DNA of 64,000 nucleotides from Cronobacter condimenti 1330 (GCF_001277255.1 NZ_CP012264.1:806001-870000), one strand, 5' to 3'. Shown: positions 34,577 to 43,574, counted from the stretch's first letter. The notes: generated by a model from the letters alone, not told the origin. A program made the numbers and translations.

Positions 34577-34667
34577 CGGGATGCGTTGAGGGGGCGGGTG
34601 GCGCTGCGCTTACCCGCGCTGCAACCGCACTTCGCCTTTTGCCACTTCCACAAATAGCGCCCATAAA

Positions 34668-34694
34668 AAAGCCCCTCATGGAGGGGCTTTGTTT
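34668..34694. terminator. Bidirectional terminator between cueO and gcd
   Basis: AAAGCCCCTC-ATG-GAGGGGCTTT is a perfect 10-bp hairpin with A and T flanks, in the 130-base gap between the convergent cueO and gcd stops. The rest of the gap shows nothing further. Confidence 0.8.
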
Positions 34695-34706
34695 TATCTG
34701 ACGATT

Positions 34707-37103
34707 TTACTTCGCGTCATCCGGCAGAGCGTAGGCGACGATGTAATCGCCCATCTTCGTGCCGAACGAGCCGTGGCCGCCTGCGGAGAGCACGACATAC
34801 TGCTTGCCGTTCACTTCATAGGTCATCGGCGTCGCCTGGCCGCCAGCCGGCAGGCGGGCTTCCCACAGCTTCTCGCCGTTGGTCACGTTGTACGCGCGCA
34901 GATAGTTATCTGCGGTCGCGCCGATGAACAGCACGTTACCGCCAGTGGTGATCGGACCGCCCAACATCGGCATACCCATGTTAAACGGAACCGGGAACGG
35001 CATCGGGAACGGCATGCTGTCGCGTGGCGTACCGATACGTTTTTTCCACACCACTTCGTTGGTCTTCAGATCCAGCGCGGAGATATAACCCCATGCCGGC
35101 TGCTTACACGGCAGACCAAACGGAGAGAGGAACGGGTTCAGGGTGACGCCGAACGGCACGCCGTACTGCGGCTGGATACCGGATTCACTGCCGGTGCCCT
35201 GCGCGTCTTTCGGCTGCTCCATCGGGTTACCCGGACCACGCGGGATAAGTTTGGAGACGAACGGCAGCGCCATCGGGTTAGCAATGGCTACCTGACGGTG
35301 CGGGTCAACGGCCAGGCCGCCCCATTCAAACATTCCAAGGTTACCCGGGAATACCAGCGTGCCCTGCTCAGACGGCGGCGTGAAGATGCCTTCATAACGC
35401 AGGCTGTGGAACATCACGCGGCAGACCAGCTGGTCATACATCGTGGCGCCCCACATATCCGCGCCGCTCAGGTCTTTCTTCGGACGGAAAGAGAGATCAG
35501 AGAACGGCTGCGTCGGCGTCACGTAGTCGCCTTTCGCGGCACCCTGCGGAACTGGTTTTTCCGGTGCCGGAACCACCAGCTTGCCGTTACGGCGGTCCAG
35601 CACGAAGATGTTGCCGGTTTTCGCTGGCGCGTAGATGACCGGAACGGTTTCGCCTTTCACGGTAATGTCGGCCAGGGTCGGCTGCGCCGGGAGGTCCATA
35701 TCCCACAGGTCGTGGTGAACGGTCTGATAAGACCATACCAGCTTACCGGTCGAGGCATTCAGCGCGACGATAGCACTTGCATAACGCTCCTGCTCCGGTG
35801 TGCGGTTGCCGCCCCAGATATCCGGGGTGGTTACGCCCATCGGCAGGTAAACTATGTCGAGTTTCGCATCATAAGACGCTGGTGCCCAGGAGTTCGGGGA
35901 GTTCAGCGAGAAGTGATGCTCGTCCGCCGGGATGGCGTTAGGATCTTTCGCGCCCGGGTCGAAGGCCCACAGCAGTTTACCGGTGTTGATATCAAAACCA
36001 CGGATGACGCCAGACGGCTCACGGGTGGAGAAGTTATCCGTCACCGCGCCTGCTATAACAATCACTTTATCGGTAACGATGGGCGGTGAAGTCGGCTCAT
36101 ACATGCCCGGCGTCGTCACCGGCATGTTGGTCTGCAGGTTCAGGATGCCTTTATTAGCGAAGCTTTCACACAGCTTGCCGTTATCGGCATTCACTGCAAA
36201 CAGACGACCGTCGTTCACCGGCAGGATAATACGACGCGGGCAATCCGCGACAACGTCCGGGCTGGCGTTCGCCGTGGTCGCTTCGTGATAAGACACGCCG
36301 CGGCACGTGACGTGCTGGAACGTCGGGTTCGTATTTAACTGCGGATCGAAGTGCCATTTCTCTTTACCGGTCGCGGCATCAACAGCGAAAAGACGCTGGT
36401 GCGCGGTGCAAAGGAAAAGGGTGTCACCGACTTTAATCGGCGTTACTTCGTTAGTGATTTCACCCGGATCGTTCGGCAGCTTCAGGTCGCCTGTGCGGAA
36501 CACCCAGGCTTCTTTCAGCTGATGAACGTTATCGGTGTTGATCTGCTTGAGCGGCGAGTAACGCTGGCCTTCCTGGTTGCGGCCATAAGCCGGCCAGTCG
36601 CCGTCAGGGATGTCCTGGCTACCGTTCACCGCGGCAGGCGTGCTGTCGGCGCTCAGGGTGCCATTCACTTCCTGTGGATCATTAAAGCCTGCCCAGAACA
36701 GCAGCCCGGCGGTGATGATCAACGAAACCAGCAGTGCCGGTACGCCTGCGCGCGACGGTGTGTGGAGGCGACGCCAGACGAAAGGCAAGATAAGCCATAC
36801 GCCGAAGAACACCAGAATGTCGCAACGCGGCGTCAGCGCCCAGAAGTCGAATCCGACTTCCCAGATGCCCCACGCCATCGTACCTAACAAGATTATCGCG
36901 TAGAGCCACAGTGCTGCGGCGTTACGTTTCCACAGTAACCATGCTGTCGCCAGCATACCTACCCCGGCGATGGGGTAATACCAGGAACCACCAATTGATA
37001 CCAGCCATATACCACCAACCAATAAATACAGCCCTGATAATGCTGCGAACAGGGCTGTGAGAATCACGAGAAGTCGTGATTGTGTCTTTTTTGTTTCTGC
37101 CAT
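34707..37103 (-). CDS. gcd: PQQ-dependent membrane glucose dehydrogenase Gcd
   Basis: Gcd oxidises periplasmic glucose to gluconolactone and passes electrons to ubiquinone; it needs pyrroloquinoline quinone, whose synthesis genes are not in this window. The start at 37103 (MAETKKTQSRLLVILTALFA) gives 798 residues (796 in E. coli); the open frame extends to 37151 without conservation. The N-terminal 150 residues form about five membrane segments, followed by the eight-bladed quinoprotein propeller with WPAYGRNQEGQRYSPL, PNSWAPASYD, the DLPAQPTLADI region and the C-terminal YLRAYNVTNGEKLWEARLPA repeat. It is divergent from hpt over a shared CRP-like site. Confidence 0.97.
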   Translation of the reverse strand: MAETKKTQSRLLVILTALFAALSGLYLLVGGIWLVSIGGSWYYPIAGVGMLATAWLLWKRNAAALWLYAIILLGTMAWGIWEVGFDFWALTPRCDILVFFGVWLILPFVWRRLHTPSRAGVPALLVSLIITAGLLFWAGFNDPQEVNGTLSADSTPAAVNGSQDIPDGDWPAYGRNQEGQRYSPLKQINTDNVHQLKEAWVFRTGDLKLPNDPGEITNEVTPIKVGDTLFLCTAHQRLFAVDAATGKEKWHFDPQLNTNPTFQHVTCRGVSYHEATTANASPDVVADCPRRIILPVNDGRLFAVNADNGKLCESFANKGILNLQTNMPVTTPGMYEPTSPPIVTDKVIVIAGAVTDNFSTREPSGVIRGFDINTGKLLWAFDPGAKDPNAIPADEHHFSLNSPNSWAPASYDAKLDIVYLPMGVTTPDIWGGNRTPEQERYASAIVALNASTGKLVWSYQTVHHDLWDMDLPAQPTLADITVKGETVPVIYAPAKTGNIFVLDRRNGKLVVPAPEKPVPQGAAKGDYVTPTQPFSDLSFRPKKDLSGADMWGATMYDQLVCRVMFHSLRYEGIFTPPSEQGTLVFPGNLGMFEWGGLAVDPHRQVAIANPMALPFVSKLIPRGPGNPMEQPKDAQGTGSESGIQPQYGVPFGVTLNPFLSPFGLPCKQPAWGYISALDLKTNEVVWKKRIGTPRDSMPFPMPFPVPFNMGMPMLGGPITTGGNVLFIGATADNYLRAYNVTNGEKLWEARLPAGGQATPMTYEVNGKQYVVLSAGGHGSFGTKMGDYIVAYALPDDAK

Positions 37104-37152
37104 AACCACACTCTTAATTTTTAAGTAGCAAGTTATTATAGTTGTTAACATA

Positions 37153-37168
37153 TGTGATCTTAATCACA
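37153..37168. promoter_or_regulatory. CRP binding site between gcd and hpt
   Basis: TGTGA-TCTTAA-TCACA is an exact match to the CRP half-site consensus with the correct six-base spacer. It lies 50 bases upstream of the gcd start and 45 bases upstream of the hpt -10, so it could act on either. cAMP-CRP control of gcd is known in E. coli. Confidence 0.85.
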
Positions 37169-37209
37169 AAAAGAGCTTTTCGCACTTTTCTGCCGGCAGG
37201 GCGTTTTGC

Positions 37210-37218
37210 TGGTATACT
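37210..37218 (+). promoter_or_regulatory. Extended -10 promoter of hpt
   Basis: TGG-TATACT is an extended -10 (TGnTATAAT-like, five of six in the hexamer at 37213-37218). No good -35 is seen at 17 bases, as is usual for extended -10 promoters. It lies 78 bases before the hpt start. Confidence 0.55.
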
Positions 37219-37295
37219 GCCCCGCTTATCTATCGTTACCGGCAGCAGCCGCAGCGGGTATCGGTGATTTATTTTTAAATCAAACGGTTAGCGAT

Positions 37296-37832
37296 ATGAA
37301 ACATACGGTTGAAGTAATGATTTCCGAGGCGGAAATCAAGGCGCGCGTAGAAGAACTGGGTCGTCAGATTACTGAGCGCTATCAGGACAGCGGCAGCGAA
37401 ATGGTGCTGGTGGGGCTGCTGCGCGGCTCATTTATGTTCATGGCGGACCTGTGCCGTCAGGTGCATGTGGCGCATGAAGTTGATTTTATGACCGCCTCCA
37501 GCTACGGCAGCGGCATGTCCTCCACGCGCGATGTCAAAATCCTCAAAGACCTGGATGAAGATATTCGCGGTAAGGATGTGCTGATCGTTGAAGACATTAT
37601 CGATTCTGGCAATACGCTCTCCAAAGTGCGCGAGATCCTGAGCCTGCGTGAGCCGAAATCGCTCGCTATCTGTACGCTTCTGGATAAACCGTCACGCCGT
37701 GAAGTGAACGTGGACGTGGAGTTTGTTGGCTTCTCTATCCCGGACAAATTCGTGGTGGGCTACGGCATCGATTATGCCCAGCGCTATCGCCATCTGCCTT
37801 ATATCGGCAACGTGGTGATGCTGGACGAGTAA
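37296..37832 (+). CDS. hpt: Hypoxanthine phosphoribosyltransferase Hpt
   Basis: Hpt salvages hypoxanthine (and less well guanine) to the nucleotide using PRPP. The ATG at 37296 (MKHTVEVMISEAEIKARVEE) gives 178 residues, as in E. coli; the longer in-frame start at 37206 lies within the promoter. The PRPP-binding motif VLIVEDIIDSGNTLSKV and the C-terminal KFVVGYGIDYAQRYRHLPYI are present. It is a single-gene unit between the CRP-like region and a strong bidirectional terminator shared with can. Confidence 0.97.
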   Translation: MKHTVEVMISEAEIKARVEELGRQITERYQDSGSEMVLVGLLRGSFMFMADLCRQVHVAHEVDFMTASSYGSGMSSTRDVKILKDLDEDIRGKDVLIVEDIIDSGNTLSKVREILSLREPKSLAICTLLDKPSRREVNVDVEFVGFSIPDKFVVGYGIDYAQRYRHLPYIGNVVMLDE

Positions 37833-37843
37833 ATCCAGCGCAC

Positions 37844-37871
37844 AAAAAAGGGGCCAACGGCCCCTTTTTTA
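37844..37871. terminator. Bidirectional terminator between hpt and can
   Basis: AAAAAAGGGGCC-AAC-GGCCCCTTTTTT is a perfect 12-bp hairpin with symmetric A and T runs (37844-37870), set between the convergent hpt and can stop codons. Confidence 0.9.
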
Positions 37872-37885
37872 TTTCTCGAACGCCC

Positions 37886-38548
37886 TTATTTATGGCTGGC
37901 GTGCGTTTTCTGGATGTTGCATACGCCGTTGCGGTAGCGCTGCTCCAGCGTTTCGCGGCTGGTCGCGGTCACGTCCAGGTCACGCAGGCGACCGTCGTGG
38001 ATGCCGTAAGCCCAGCCGTGGATGGTCACTTTCTGACCGCGTTTCCAGGCAGACTGCATGATGGTGGAATGGCCGAGGTTATAAACCTGCTCCATCACGT
38101 TCAGCTCGCACAGCGTGTCGAGGCGCTTCTCCTGCGGCAGTTCGCCCAGCAGAGAGCTATGTTTAAACCAGATGTCGCGGATATGCAGCAGCCAGTTGTT
38201 GATAAGGCCAAGCTCCGGGTTTTCCACCGCCGCCTGTACACCGCCGCAGCCGTAGTGACCGCAGATGATGATATGTTCCACTTCCAGCACGTCGACGGCG
38301 TACTGCACTACGGAGAGGCAGTTGAGGTCGGTGTGGATGACGAGGTTCGCCACGTTGCGGTGGACGAAAATCTCGCCCGGCTCAAGGCCAGTAAGGCGTT
38401 CAGCCGGTACGCGGCTGTCGGAACAACCAATCCACAGGAAGCGCGGTTTCTGCGCCTGTGCCAGACGTTCAAAAAAGCCAGGGTCTTCTTCCACCAGCAT
38501 TTTTGACCAGAGTTCGTTATTACTAATAAGTGTGCTGATATCTTTCAT
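37886..38548 (-). CDS. can: Beta-class carbonic anhydrase Can
   Basis: Can interconverts CO2 and bicarbonate and is required for growth in air because it supplies bicarbonate to carboxylases. The start at 38548 (MKDISTLISNNELWSKMLVE) gives 220 residues, the E. coli length; the open frame runs on to 38599 but is not conserved. The zinc ligands Cys42 (with Asp44, in WIGCSDSRVPAE) and the HYGCGG motif near residues 98-101 are intact. It is divergent from yadG over a 108-base gap. Confidence 0.97.
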   Translation of the reverse strand: MKDISTLISNNELWSKMLVEEDPGFFERLAQAQKPRFLWIGCSDSRVPAERLTGLEPGEIFVHRNVANLVIHTDLNCLSVVQYAVDVLEVEHIIICGHYGCGGVQAAVENPELGLINNWLLHIRDIWFKHSSLLGELPQEKRLDTLCELNVMEQVYNLGHSTIMQSAWKRGQKVTIHGWAYGIHDGRLRDLDVTATSRETLEQRYRNGVCNIQKTHASHK

Positions 38549-38656
38549 AGAGGTTAACAACCTGTAACCAGACAATTGCGTTGGGGTAATATAGGGCAAC
38601 TAAACTTTTTTTTAAACCATACAACTTATGCAAGAAAACAAGGTGACTGGACATCC

Positions 38657-39583
38657 ATGACAATTGCACTGGAGCTGGAGCAGCTTAAAAAAACCTATCC
38701 CGGCGGCGTACAGGCGCTGCGCGGCATTGATTTAAAAGTGGAAGCGGGGGATTTCTACGCTCTGCTTGGCCCAAATGGCGCGGGAAAATCGACCACCATC
38801 GGCATCATTAGTTCGCTGGTCAATAAAACCTCGGGACGTATCCGTGTCTTTGGCTACGACCTGGAGCGCGATGTGGTCAACGCCAAACGCCAGTTAGGCC
38901 TGGTGCCGCAGGAGTTTAATTTCAACCCCTTTGAGACCGTACAGCAGATAGTCGTAAACCAGGCGGGTTATTACGGCGTCGAGCGCCGCGAAGCGGTAGA
39001 ACGCAGCGAAAAGTATTTAAAGCAGCTCGATCTGTGGGAAAAACGTAATGAACGTGCGCGTATGCTTTCAGGCGGCATGAAGCGTCGTCTGATGATCGCG
39101 CGCGCGCTGATGCATGAGCCAAAATTGCTCATCCTCGATGAGCCAACGGCGGGCGTGGATATCGAACTGCGCCGTTCTATGTGGGGCTTTTTGAAAGATC
39201 TGAACGATAAAGGCACGACGATTATTCTCACCACGCATTACCTCGAAGAAGCGGAAATGCTGTGCCGTAATATTGGCATCATCCAGCGCGGTGAACTGGT
39301 GGAAAACACGTCGATGAAATCGCTGCTCTCCAAGCTTAAATCAGAGACGTTTATCCTCGATCTTGCCGCGAAAAGCCCGCTGCCGAAGCTTGATGGCTAT
39401 CAGTATCGGCTGGTAGATACGTCGACACTGGAAGTAGAAGTGCTGCGCGAGCAGGGGATTAACAGCGTGTTTAACCAACTGACCGCGCAGGGCGTGCAGG
39501 TGCTGAGTATGCGCAACAAAGCGAACCGTCTTGAAGAGCTGTTCGTGACGCTGGTGAATGAAAAACAAGGAGAGCGCGCATGA
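38657..39583 (+). CDS. yadG: ABC transporter ATP-binding protein YadG
   Basis: YadG is the nucleotide-binding subunit of an ABC-2 type transporter whose substrate is unknown. The ATG at 38657 (MTIALELEQLKKTYPGGVQA) gives 308 residues, as in E. coli. Walker A GPNGAGKST, the signature LSGGMKRRLMIARALM, Walker B LLILDEPTAGVD and the switch TTHYLEEAEML are all visible. A C-terminal extension of about 80 residues follows the ATPase domain, typical of this export subgroup. It overlaps yadH by four bases (ATGA). Confidence 0.95.
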   Translation: MTIALELEQLKKTYPGGVQALRGIDLKVEAGDFYALLGPNGAGKSTTIGIISSLVNKTSGRIRVFGYDLERDVVNAKRQLGLVPQEFNFNPFETVQQIVVNQAGYYGVERREAVERSEKYLKQLDLWEKRNERARMLSGGMKRRLMIARALMHEPKLLILDEPTAGVDIELRRSMWGFLKDLNDKGTTIILTTHYLEEAEMLCRNIGIIQRGELVENTSMKSLLSKLKSETFILDLAAKSPLPKLDGYQYRLVDTSTLEVEVLREQGINSVFNQLTAQGVQVLSMRNKANRLEELFVTLVNEKQGERA

Positions 39584-40350
39584 TGCAGCTTTACTGGGTC
39601 GCCCTGAAAAGTATCTGGGCGAAAGAGGTGAACCGTTTTGCCCGCATCTGGGTGCAGACCCTGGTGCCGCCGGTTATCACCATGACCCTCTATTTTATTA
39701 TCTTCGGTAATCTTATTGGCTCACGTATCGGTGAAATGCATGGCTTTAGCTATATGCAGTTTATCGTGCCGGGCCTCATCATGATGGCCGTTATCACCAA
39801 CTCCTATGCCAATGTGGCCTCGTCATTCTTCAGCGCGAAGTTCCAGCGCAACATCGAAGAGTTGCTGGTAGCACCTGTGCCGACGCATGTGATCATTGCC
39901 GGTTACGTCGGCGGCGGCGTGGCGCGCGGGCTGTGCGTGGGCGTACTGGTAACGGCGGTGTCGCTGTTTTTCGTGCCGTTTCAGGTGCACTCCTGGCTGT
40001 TTGTCGGGCTGACGCTGTTAATGACGGCTATCCTGTTCTCGCTTGCCGGGCTGCTGAACGCCGTATTTGCCAAAACGTTCGATGACATCAGCCTGATCCC
40101 GACCTTTGTGCTGACGCCGCTGACTTATCTCGGCGGGGTGTTTTATTCGCTGACGCTGCTGCCGCCGTTCTGGCAGGCGCTGTCGCACTTAAACCCTATC
40201 GTCTACATGATTAGCGGTTTCCGCTTTGGTTTCCTTGGGATTTCCGACGTGCCGCTGTTGTTTACCGTCGCGGTACTGGCGTGCTTTATCATCGCGTTTT
40301 ATCTGCTGTGCTGGTATCTCATCAGCCGCGGACGCGGCCTGCGTTCCTGA
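39580..40350 (+). CDS. yadH: ABC-2 type inner-membrane permease YadH
   Basis: YadH is the membrane partner of YadG, predicted to be an exporter. The 256-residue product equals E. coli and has about six hydrophobic segments, for example VPPVITMTLYFIIFGNLIG, FIVPGLIMMAVITNSYANVA and the C-terminal FTVAVLACFIIAFYLLCWYL. The conserved PLTYLGGVFYSL and HLNPIVYMISGFRFGFLG segments of ABC-2 permeases are present. It is translationally coupled to yadG. A GC-rich hairpin without a T run (40361-40391) follows in the gap to yadI. Confidence 0.95.
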   Translation: MMQLYWVALKSIWAKEVNRFARIWVQTLVPPVITMTLYFIIFGNLIGSRIGEMHGFSYMQFIVPGLIMMAVITNSYANVASSFFSAKFQRNIEELLVAPVPTHVIIAGYVGGGVARGLCVGVLVTAVSLFFVPFQVHSWLFVGLTLLMTAILFSLAGLLNAVFAKTFDDISLIPTFVLTPLTYLGGVFYSLTLLPPFWQALSHLNPIVYMISGFRFGFLGISDVPLLFTVAVLACFIIAFYLLCWYLISRGRGLRS

Positions 40351-40360
40351 TGTCCTGACC

Positions 40361-40391
40361 GCGTCGGCGTTGATGGAAATCACGCCGACGC
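40361..40391 (+). other. Hairpin between yadH and yadI
   Basis: GCGTCGGCGT (40361-40370) pairs perfectly with ACGCCGACGC (40382-40391) around an 11-base loop, 10 bases after the yadH stop. No T run follows, so it may stabilise or partly attenuate the message between yadGH and yadI. Confidence 0.5.
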
Positions 40392-40436
40392 GTCGCCACT
40401 TCGTTACACTACCCTACCGATGCAAGGAGAGTCGCC

Positions 40437-40868
40437 ATGTTAGGTTGGGTCATTGCTTGTCACGATTACGTCGCACGCGATTATGCGCAGCAGCTGGAAG
40501 CCCGCTTTGGCGCACTGCCGCTGTGCCGGACGGTCGATTACTGGACGGGGCTTAGCACCAATATGCTAAGCCGCATGATGTGCGACGCGCTCTGGCATGC
40601 CGATGGCGGTGATGGCGTGATTTTCCTGACCGACACGCCCGGCGGTGCGCCGTATCGCGTGGCGGCGCTGATGAGCCATAAACACCCGCACAGCGAAGTG
40701 ATTGCCGGGATTTCCCTACCGTTGCTGGTGCAGATGTATCCGCAGCGCGCCTCGCTGGATAGCGCAACCTTCCGCGATGCCATGGTGAAAGCTGGCGGTG
40801 AAAGTGTGACCAGCCTCTGGCATCAGCAACAAAAGAATCCACCCTTTGTGTTATTGCACGATAAATAA
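40437..40868 (+). CDS. yadI: PTS EIIA-like protein YadI
   Basis: YadI resembles the EIIA domain of mannose-family phosphotransferase systems, small cytosolic proteins that relay phosphate on a histidine. The 143-residue product begins MLGWVIACHDYVARDYAQQL, with the probable phosphorylated His at residue 9. No cognate EIIB, EIIC or EIID gene is nearby, so it is an orphan and its sugar or regulatory target is unknown. E. coli YadI is 146 residues with the same C-terminal SLWHQQQKNPPFVL. Confidence 0.9.
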   Translation: MLGWVIACHDYVARDYAQQLEARFGALPLCRTVDYWTGLSTNMLSRMMCDALWHADGGDGVIFLTDTPGGAPYRVAALMSHKHPHSEVIAGISLPLLVQMYPQRASLDSATFRDAMVKAGGESVTSLWHQQQKNPPFVLLHDK

Positions 40869-40947
40869 CAACCGGACTTGGTATTCATATTACTTTTGTT
40901 AAAATGCGCATAATTTCACCTCTGGTTGTCACTGTTCCTTCATTCCT

Positions 40948-42195
40948 ATGCTAAATCGTCTCTTTTTTTCTCTGCTGCTTATGGTGGCAAGCGTCGCGCA
41001 GGCGAGCCTGCTTGATGGCGAACACCTGCCCGCGCAATATATGCAAACCACGGAAGATGCCGCTATCTGGGCGAAGGTGGGCGATAACGTGCAAACGGTT
41101 GGCACTATCCGTGAAGGACAGTTGCTCGCCGTGGTGCCGATTGCCGCCGATTATTATGAATTCCGCTTTGGTTTTGGTACCGGGTTTATTGATAAAGCGC
41201 ACCTGACCGATGTGCAGGGCGATAACCGGGTCAGGGACAGTCTGGGTGATCTGAATAAGCCGCTCAGCAACCAGAACCTGCTGACCTGGCGGGATGTGAC
41301 GGTCTATAACGAGCCGGATGTAAACAGCGCGCCGCTGGGCACGCTTGCCGAAAACCTGCGTTACCCGATTGTCGGCAAGCTGAAAGACCGACTGAACCAG
41401 ACCTGGTTTCAGATCCGCATCGGCAATCGACTGGGGTATATCAGCAGTCTGGACGCGCAGGAGGATAACGGCATTCCGGTGCTGACGTACCATCACATCC
41501 TGCATGACGAAGAGAACACGCGGTTTCGCCACACATCCACTACCACCTCGGTACGTGCGTTCAGCAATCAGATGACGTGGCTGCGCGATCAGGGCTACGC
41601 GACCTTAAGCCTCTACGATCTTGACGGCTACGTGCATAACCGCGTCAATTTGCCCGCGCGAGCGGTAGTGATCACGTTCGACGACGGCCTGAAGTCGGTC
41701 TATCGCTACGCGTACCCGGTGTTGAAAGCGTACGGTTTTAAGGCTACGGCATTTATTATTTCATCGCGCATTAAGCGCCAGCCGCAGCGCTGGGATCCTA
41801 AATCGCTGCAATTTATGAGTGTCGCGGAGTTAAAGGCGATTCAGGATGTGTTTGATATCCAGTCGCACACGCATTTCCTGCACCGTACCGACGCCGCGCA
41901 CCACCCGATTTTGTTAAGCCGCACGTATCACAACATTCTGTTTGACTACAAACGCTCACGCCGCGCGCTGGCGCAGTTCAACCCGCATGTGCTGTTTCTC
42001 TCGTATCCGTTCGGTGGGTACGACGATAAAGCAGTAAAAGCGGCGGGCGACGCCGGGTTTCATCTGGCGGTGACGACGGTGAAAGGTAAAGTGAAGCCGG
42101 GCGATAATCCGTTCCTGCTAAAACGGCTCTATATTCTGCGTACCGATTCGCTGGAGACCATGGCGAAAATCATCAGTAACCAGCCGCAGGGATAA
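40948..42195 (+). CDS. yadE: Polysaccharide deacetylase family protein YadE
   Basis: YadE is a predicted secreted or membrane-anchored NodB-type deacetylase; its natural substrate is unknown. The 415-residue product has an N-terminal signal segment (LFFSLLLMVASVAQA) followed by an SH3-like beta region (about residues 30-150). The deacetylase domain has VLTYHHILHDEENT, the first catalytic motif TFDDGLKSVYRYAYPVL (Asp-Asp), a metal site SHTHFLH, and the later FLSYPFGGYDDKAV. E. coli YadE is 409 residues. It is convergent with panD over a terminator. Confidence 0.92.
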   Translation: MLNRLFFSLLLMVASVAQASLLDGEHLPAQYMQTTEDAAIWAKVGDNVQTVGTIREGQLLAVVPIAADYYEFRFGFGTGFIDKAHLTDVQGDNRVRDSLGDLNKPLSNQNLLTWRDVTVYNEPDVNSAPLGTLAENLRYPIVGKLKDRLNQTWFQIRIGNRLGYISSLDAQEDNGIPVLTYHHILHDEENTRFRHTSTTTSVRAFSNQMTWLRDQGYATLSLYDLDGYVHNRVNLPARAVVITFDDGLKSVYRYAYPVLKAYGFKATAFIISSRIKRQPQRWDPKSLQFMSVAELKAIQDVFDIQSHTHFLHRTDAAHHPILLSRTYHNILFDYKRSRRALAQFNPHVLFLSYPFGGYDDKAVKAAGDAGFHLAVTTVKGKVKPGDNPFLLKRLYILRTDSLETMAKIISNQPQG

Positions 42196-42219
42196 AAAAA
42201 GCCCACGCGAGGAGGGCTT
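42194..42219 (-). terminator. Terminator of panD
   Basis: On the reverse strand AAGCCC-TCCTCGCGT-GGGCTT is followed by a run of T residues. It lies in the 46-base gap between the convergent panD and yadE stops. Confidence 0.75.
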
Positions 42220-42241
42220 CATCAGACTGATGGTGTAGGGC

Positions 42242-42622
42242 TTACGCCACCTGTACCGGCACCGCTTTGGCGGTGCGTTTCATCTCGTTGTCGCCGTCGA
42301 AATAAGCGACTTTCGGCTGCCAGCTGCGCGCCTGCTCATCCGGCATGGTCACATAGCTTGCGATAATCAGGATATCGCCAACATCGGCGCAGTGGGCCGC
42401 TGCACCGTTGACCGAAATGATTTTCGAGCCGCGCTCGCCAGCGATGGCGTAAGTCGAAAAACGTTTCCCGTTGGTCACGTTGTAAATATCAATGGCTTCA
42501 TATTCCAGAATGCCTGCGGCCTCGAGGAAATTCTGATCGATGGCGCAGGAGCCTTCATAATGCAGGTCCGCCTGAGTAACTTTAACGCGGTGCAGTTTGC
42601 CCTGCAGCATGGTGCGAATCAT
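42242..42622 (-). CDS. panD: Aspartate 1-decarboxylase proenzyme PanD
   Basis: PanD makes beta-alanine, half of the pantothenate molecule. The 126-residue proenzyme self-processes between Gly24 and Ser25 (HYEGSCAID), leaving a pyruvoyl group on Ser25; both residues are intact. The length equals E. coli PanD. It lies 97 bases downstream of panC on the same strand; yadD, which sits between them in E. coli K-12, is absent. Confidence 0.97.
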   Translation of the reverse strand: MIRTMLQGKLHRVKVTQADLHYEGSCAIDQNFLEAAGILEYEAIDIYNVTNGKRFSTYAIAGERGSKIISVNGAAAHCADVGDILIIASYVTMPDEQARSWQPKVAYFDGDNEMKRTAKAVPVQVA

Positions 42623-42719
42623 AACTTGAACCCTGTTTACCAGAATGTCGTTAGCGCCGGGCGGTGACCCGGCACCAGGAATTTATCCCGGGCAGTATTG
42701 CCCTTTTTAACCATGCTGT

Positions 42720-43574
42720 CTACTGGGCTAATTCCACGGTCTGGTTGTCGATTAAACGCGCCTGACCAAGCCATGCCGCCATCAGGATCACGGCGCGCTG
42801 ACTGCCCGGATTGAGTGCCAGCAGCGTGTCGGCATCACGGATTTGCAGGTCGTCCGGGCGAAAGCCTTTCTCGCTAAGCGCCTGCGCCGCCGCCGCGATA
42901 ATACCGTCCAGATCGCGATCGCCTGCGCGTAATTTCTCTGCCATGGCATTCATTACTTTGCTCAGGCCCGGCGCGATTTTGCGCTGATCACTGGTGAGAT
43001 AGCCGTTACGCGAGCTGAGCGCCAGACCGTCTTTGGCACGCACCGTCGGCACGCCGATGATATCGATGTCATAGCCCATATCGGCGACCATTTTGCGGAT
43101 CAGCGCGAGCTGTTGATAATCCTTTTCACCGAAGCAAGCCACGTCCGGCTGAACCAGGTTAAAAAGCTTGCTGACGACTGTCGATACGCCGCGAAAATGC
43201 CCCGGACGGCTCGCGCCTTCGAGGATAGTTGAAATGCCGGGTACATCGACGAACGTCTGCTCACCCATGCCCTGCGGGTAGACTTCTTCCGGCGTCGGGG
43301 CGAAGACAATATCCGCGCCGCGTTTTTTCAGTTTTTCACAATCTTCCTGAAGCGTGCGCGGGTAGCGCGCAAGATCGTCGGCGCGGTCAAACTGCATCGG
43401 ATTAACGAAAATGCTTACCACCACCGCATCGGCATGGGTTTTCGCCTCATCCACCAGTTTCATATGGCCGTCATGCAGGTTACCCATCGTCGGTACCAGT
43501 GCGATGCGTTTGCCTTCCATGCGCAGGCGACGGATATGCTGGCGCAGCAGCGGTAAGGTTTCAATAATCAACAC
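42720..43574 (-). CDS. panC: Pantothenate synthetase PanC
   Basis: PanC condenses pantoate with beta-alanine using ATP. I chose the GTG at 43574, 8 bases after AGGAG, giving 284 residues beginning LIIETLPLLRQHIRRLRMEG, equivalent to E. coli (283). Upstream in-frame codons to 43667 lie in the non-conserved intergenic region. The HIGH-like VPTMGNLHDGHMKLVDEA and KMSKS-like ALSSRNGYL motifs are visible. Unlike in E. coli, it is separated from panB by about 1.1 kb that holds an opposite-strand fimbrial-like gene, so panC needs its own promoter. Confidence 0.96.
   Translation of the reverse strand: MLIIETLPLLRQHIRRLRMEGKRIALVPTMGNLHDGHMKLVDEAKTHADAVVVSIFVNPMQFDRADDLARYPRTLQEDCEKLKKRGADIVFAPTPEEVYPQGMGEQTFVDVPGISTILEGASRPGHFRGVSTVVSKLFNLVQPDVACFGEKDYQQLALIRKMVADMGYDIDIIGVPTVRAKDGLALSSRNGYLTSDQRKIAPGLSKVMNAMAEKLRAGDRDLDGIIAAAAQALSEKGFRPDDLQIRDADTLLALNPGSQRAVILMAAWLGQARLIDNQTVELAQ

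Noticed and set aside
34689..36089. Long open frame antisense to gcd
   Set aside because: Shadow of the high-GC coding strand; arginine- and histidine-rich translation typical of antisense frames.
42690..42708. Forward-strand hairpin GGGCA-GTAT-TGCCC with TTTTT between panD and panC
   Set aside because: Oriented against both genes and short; the nearest upstream forward gene (yadE) already ends before the panD terminator, so no role could be supported.
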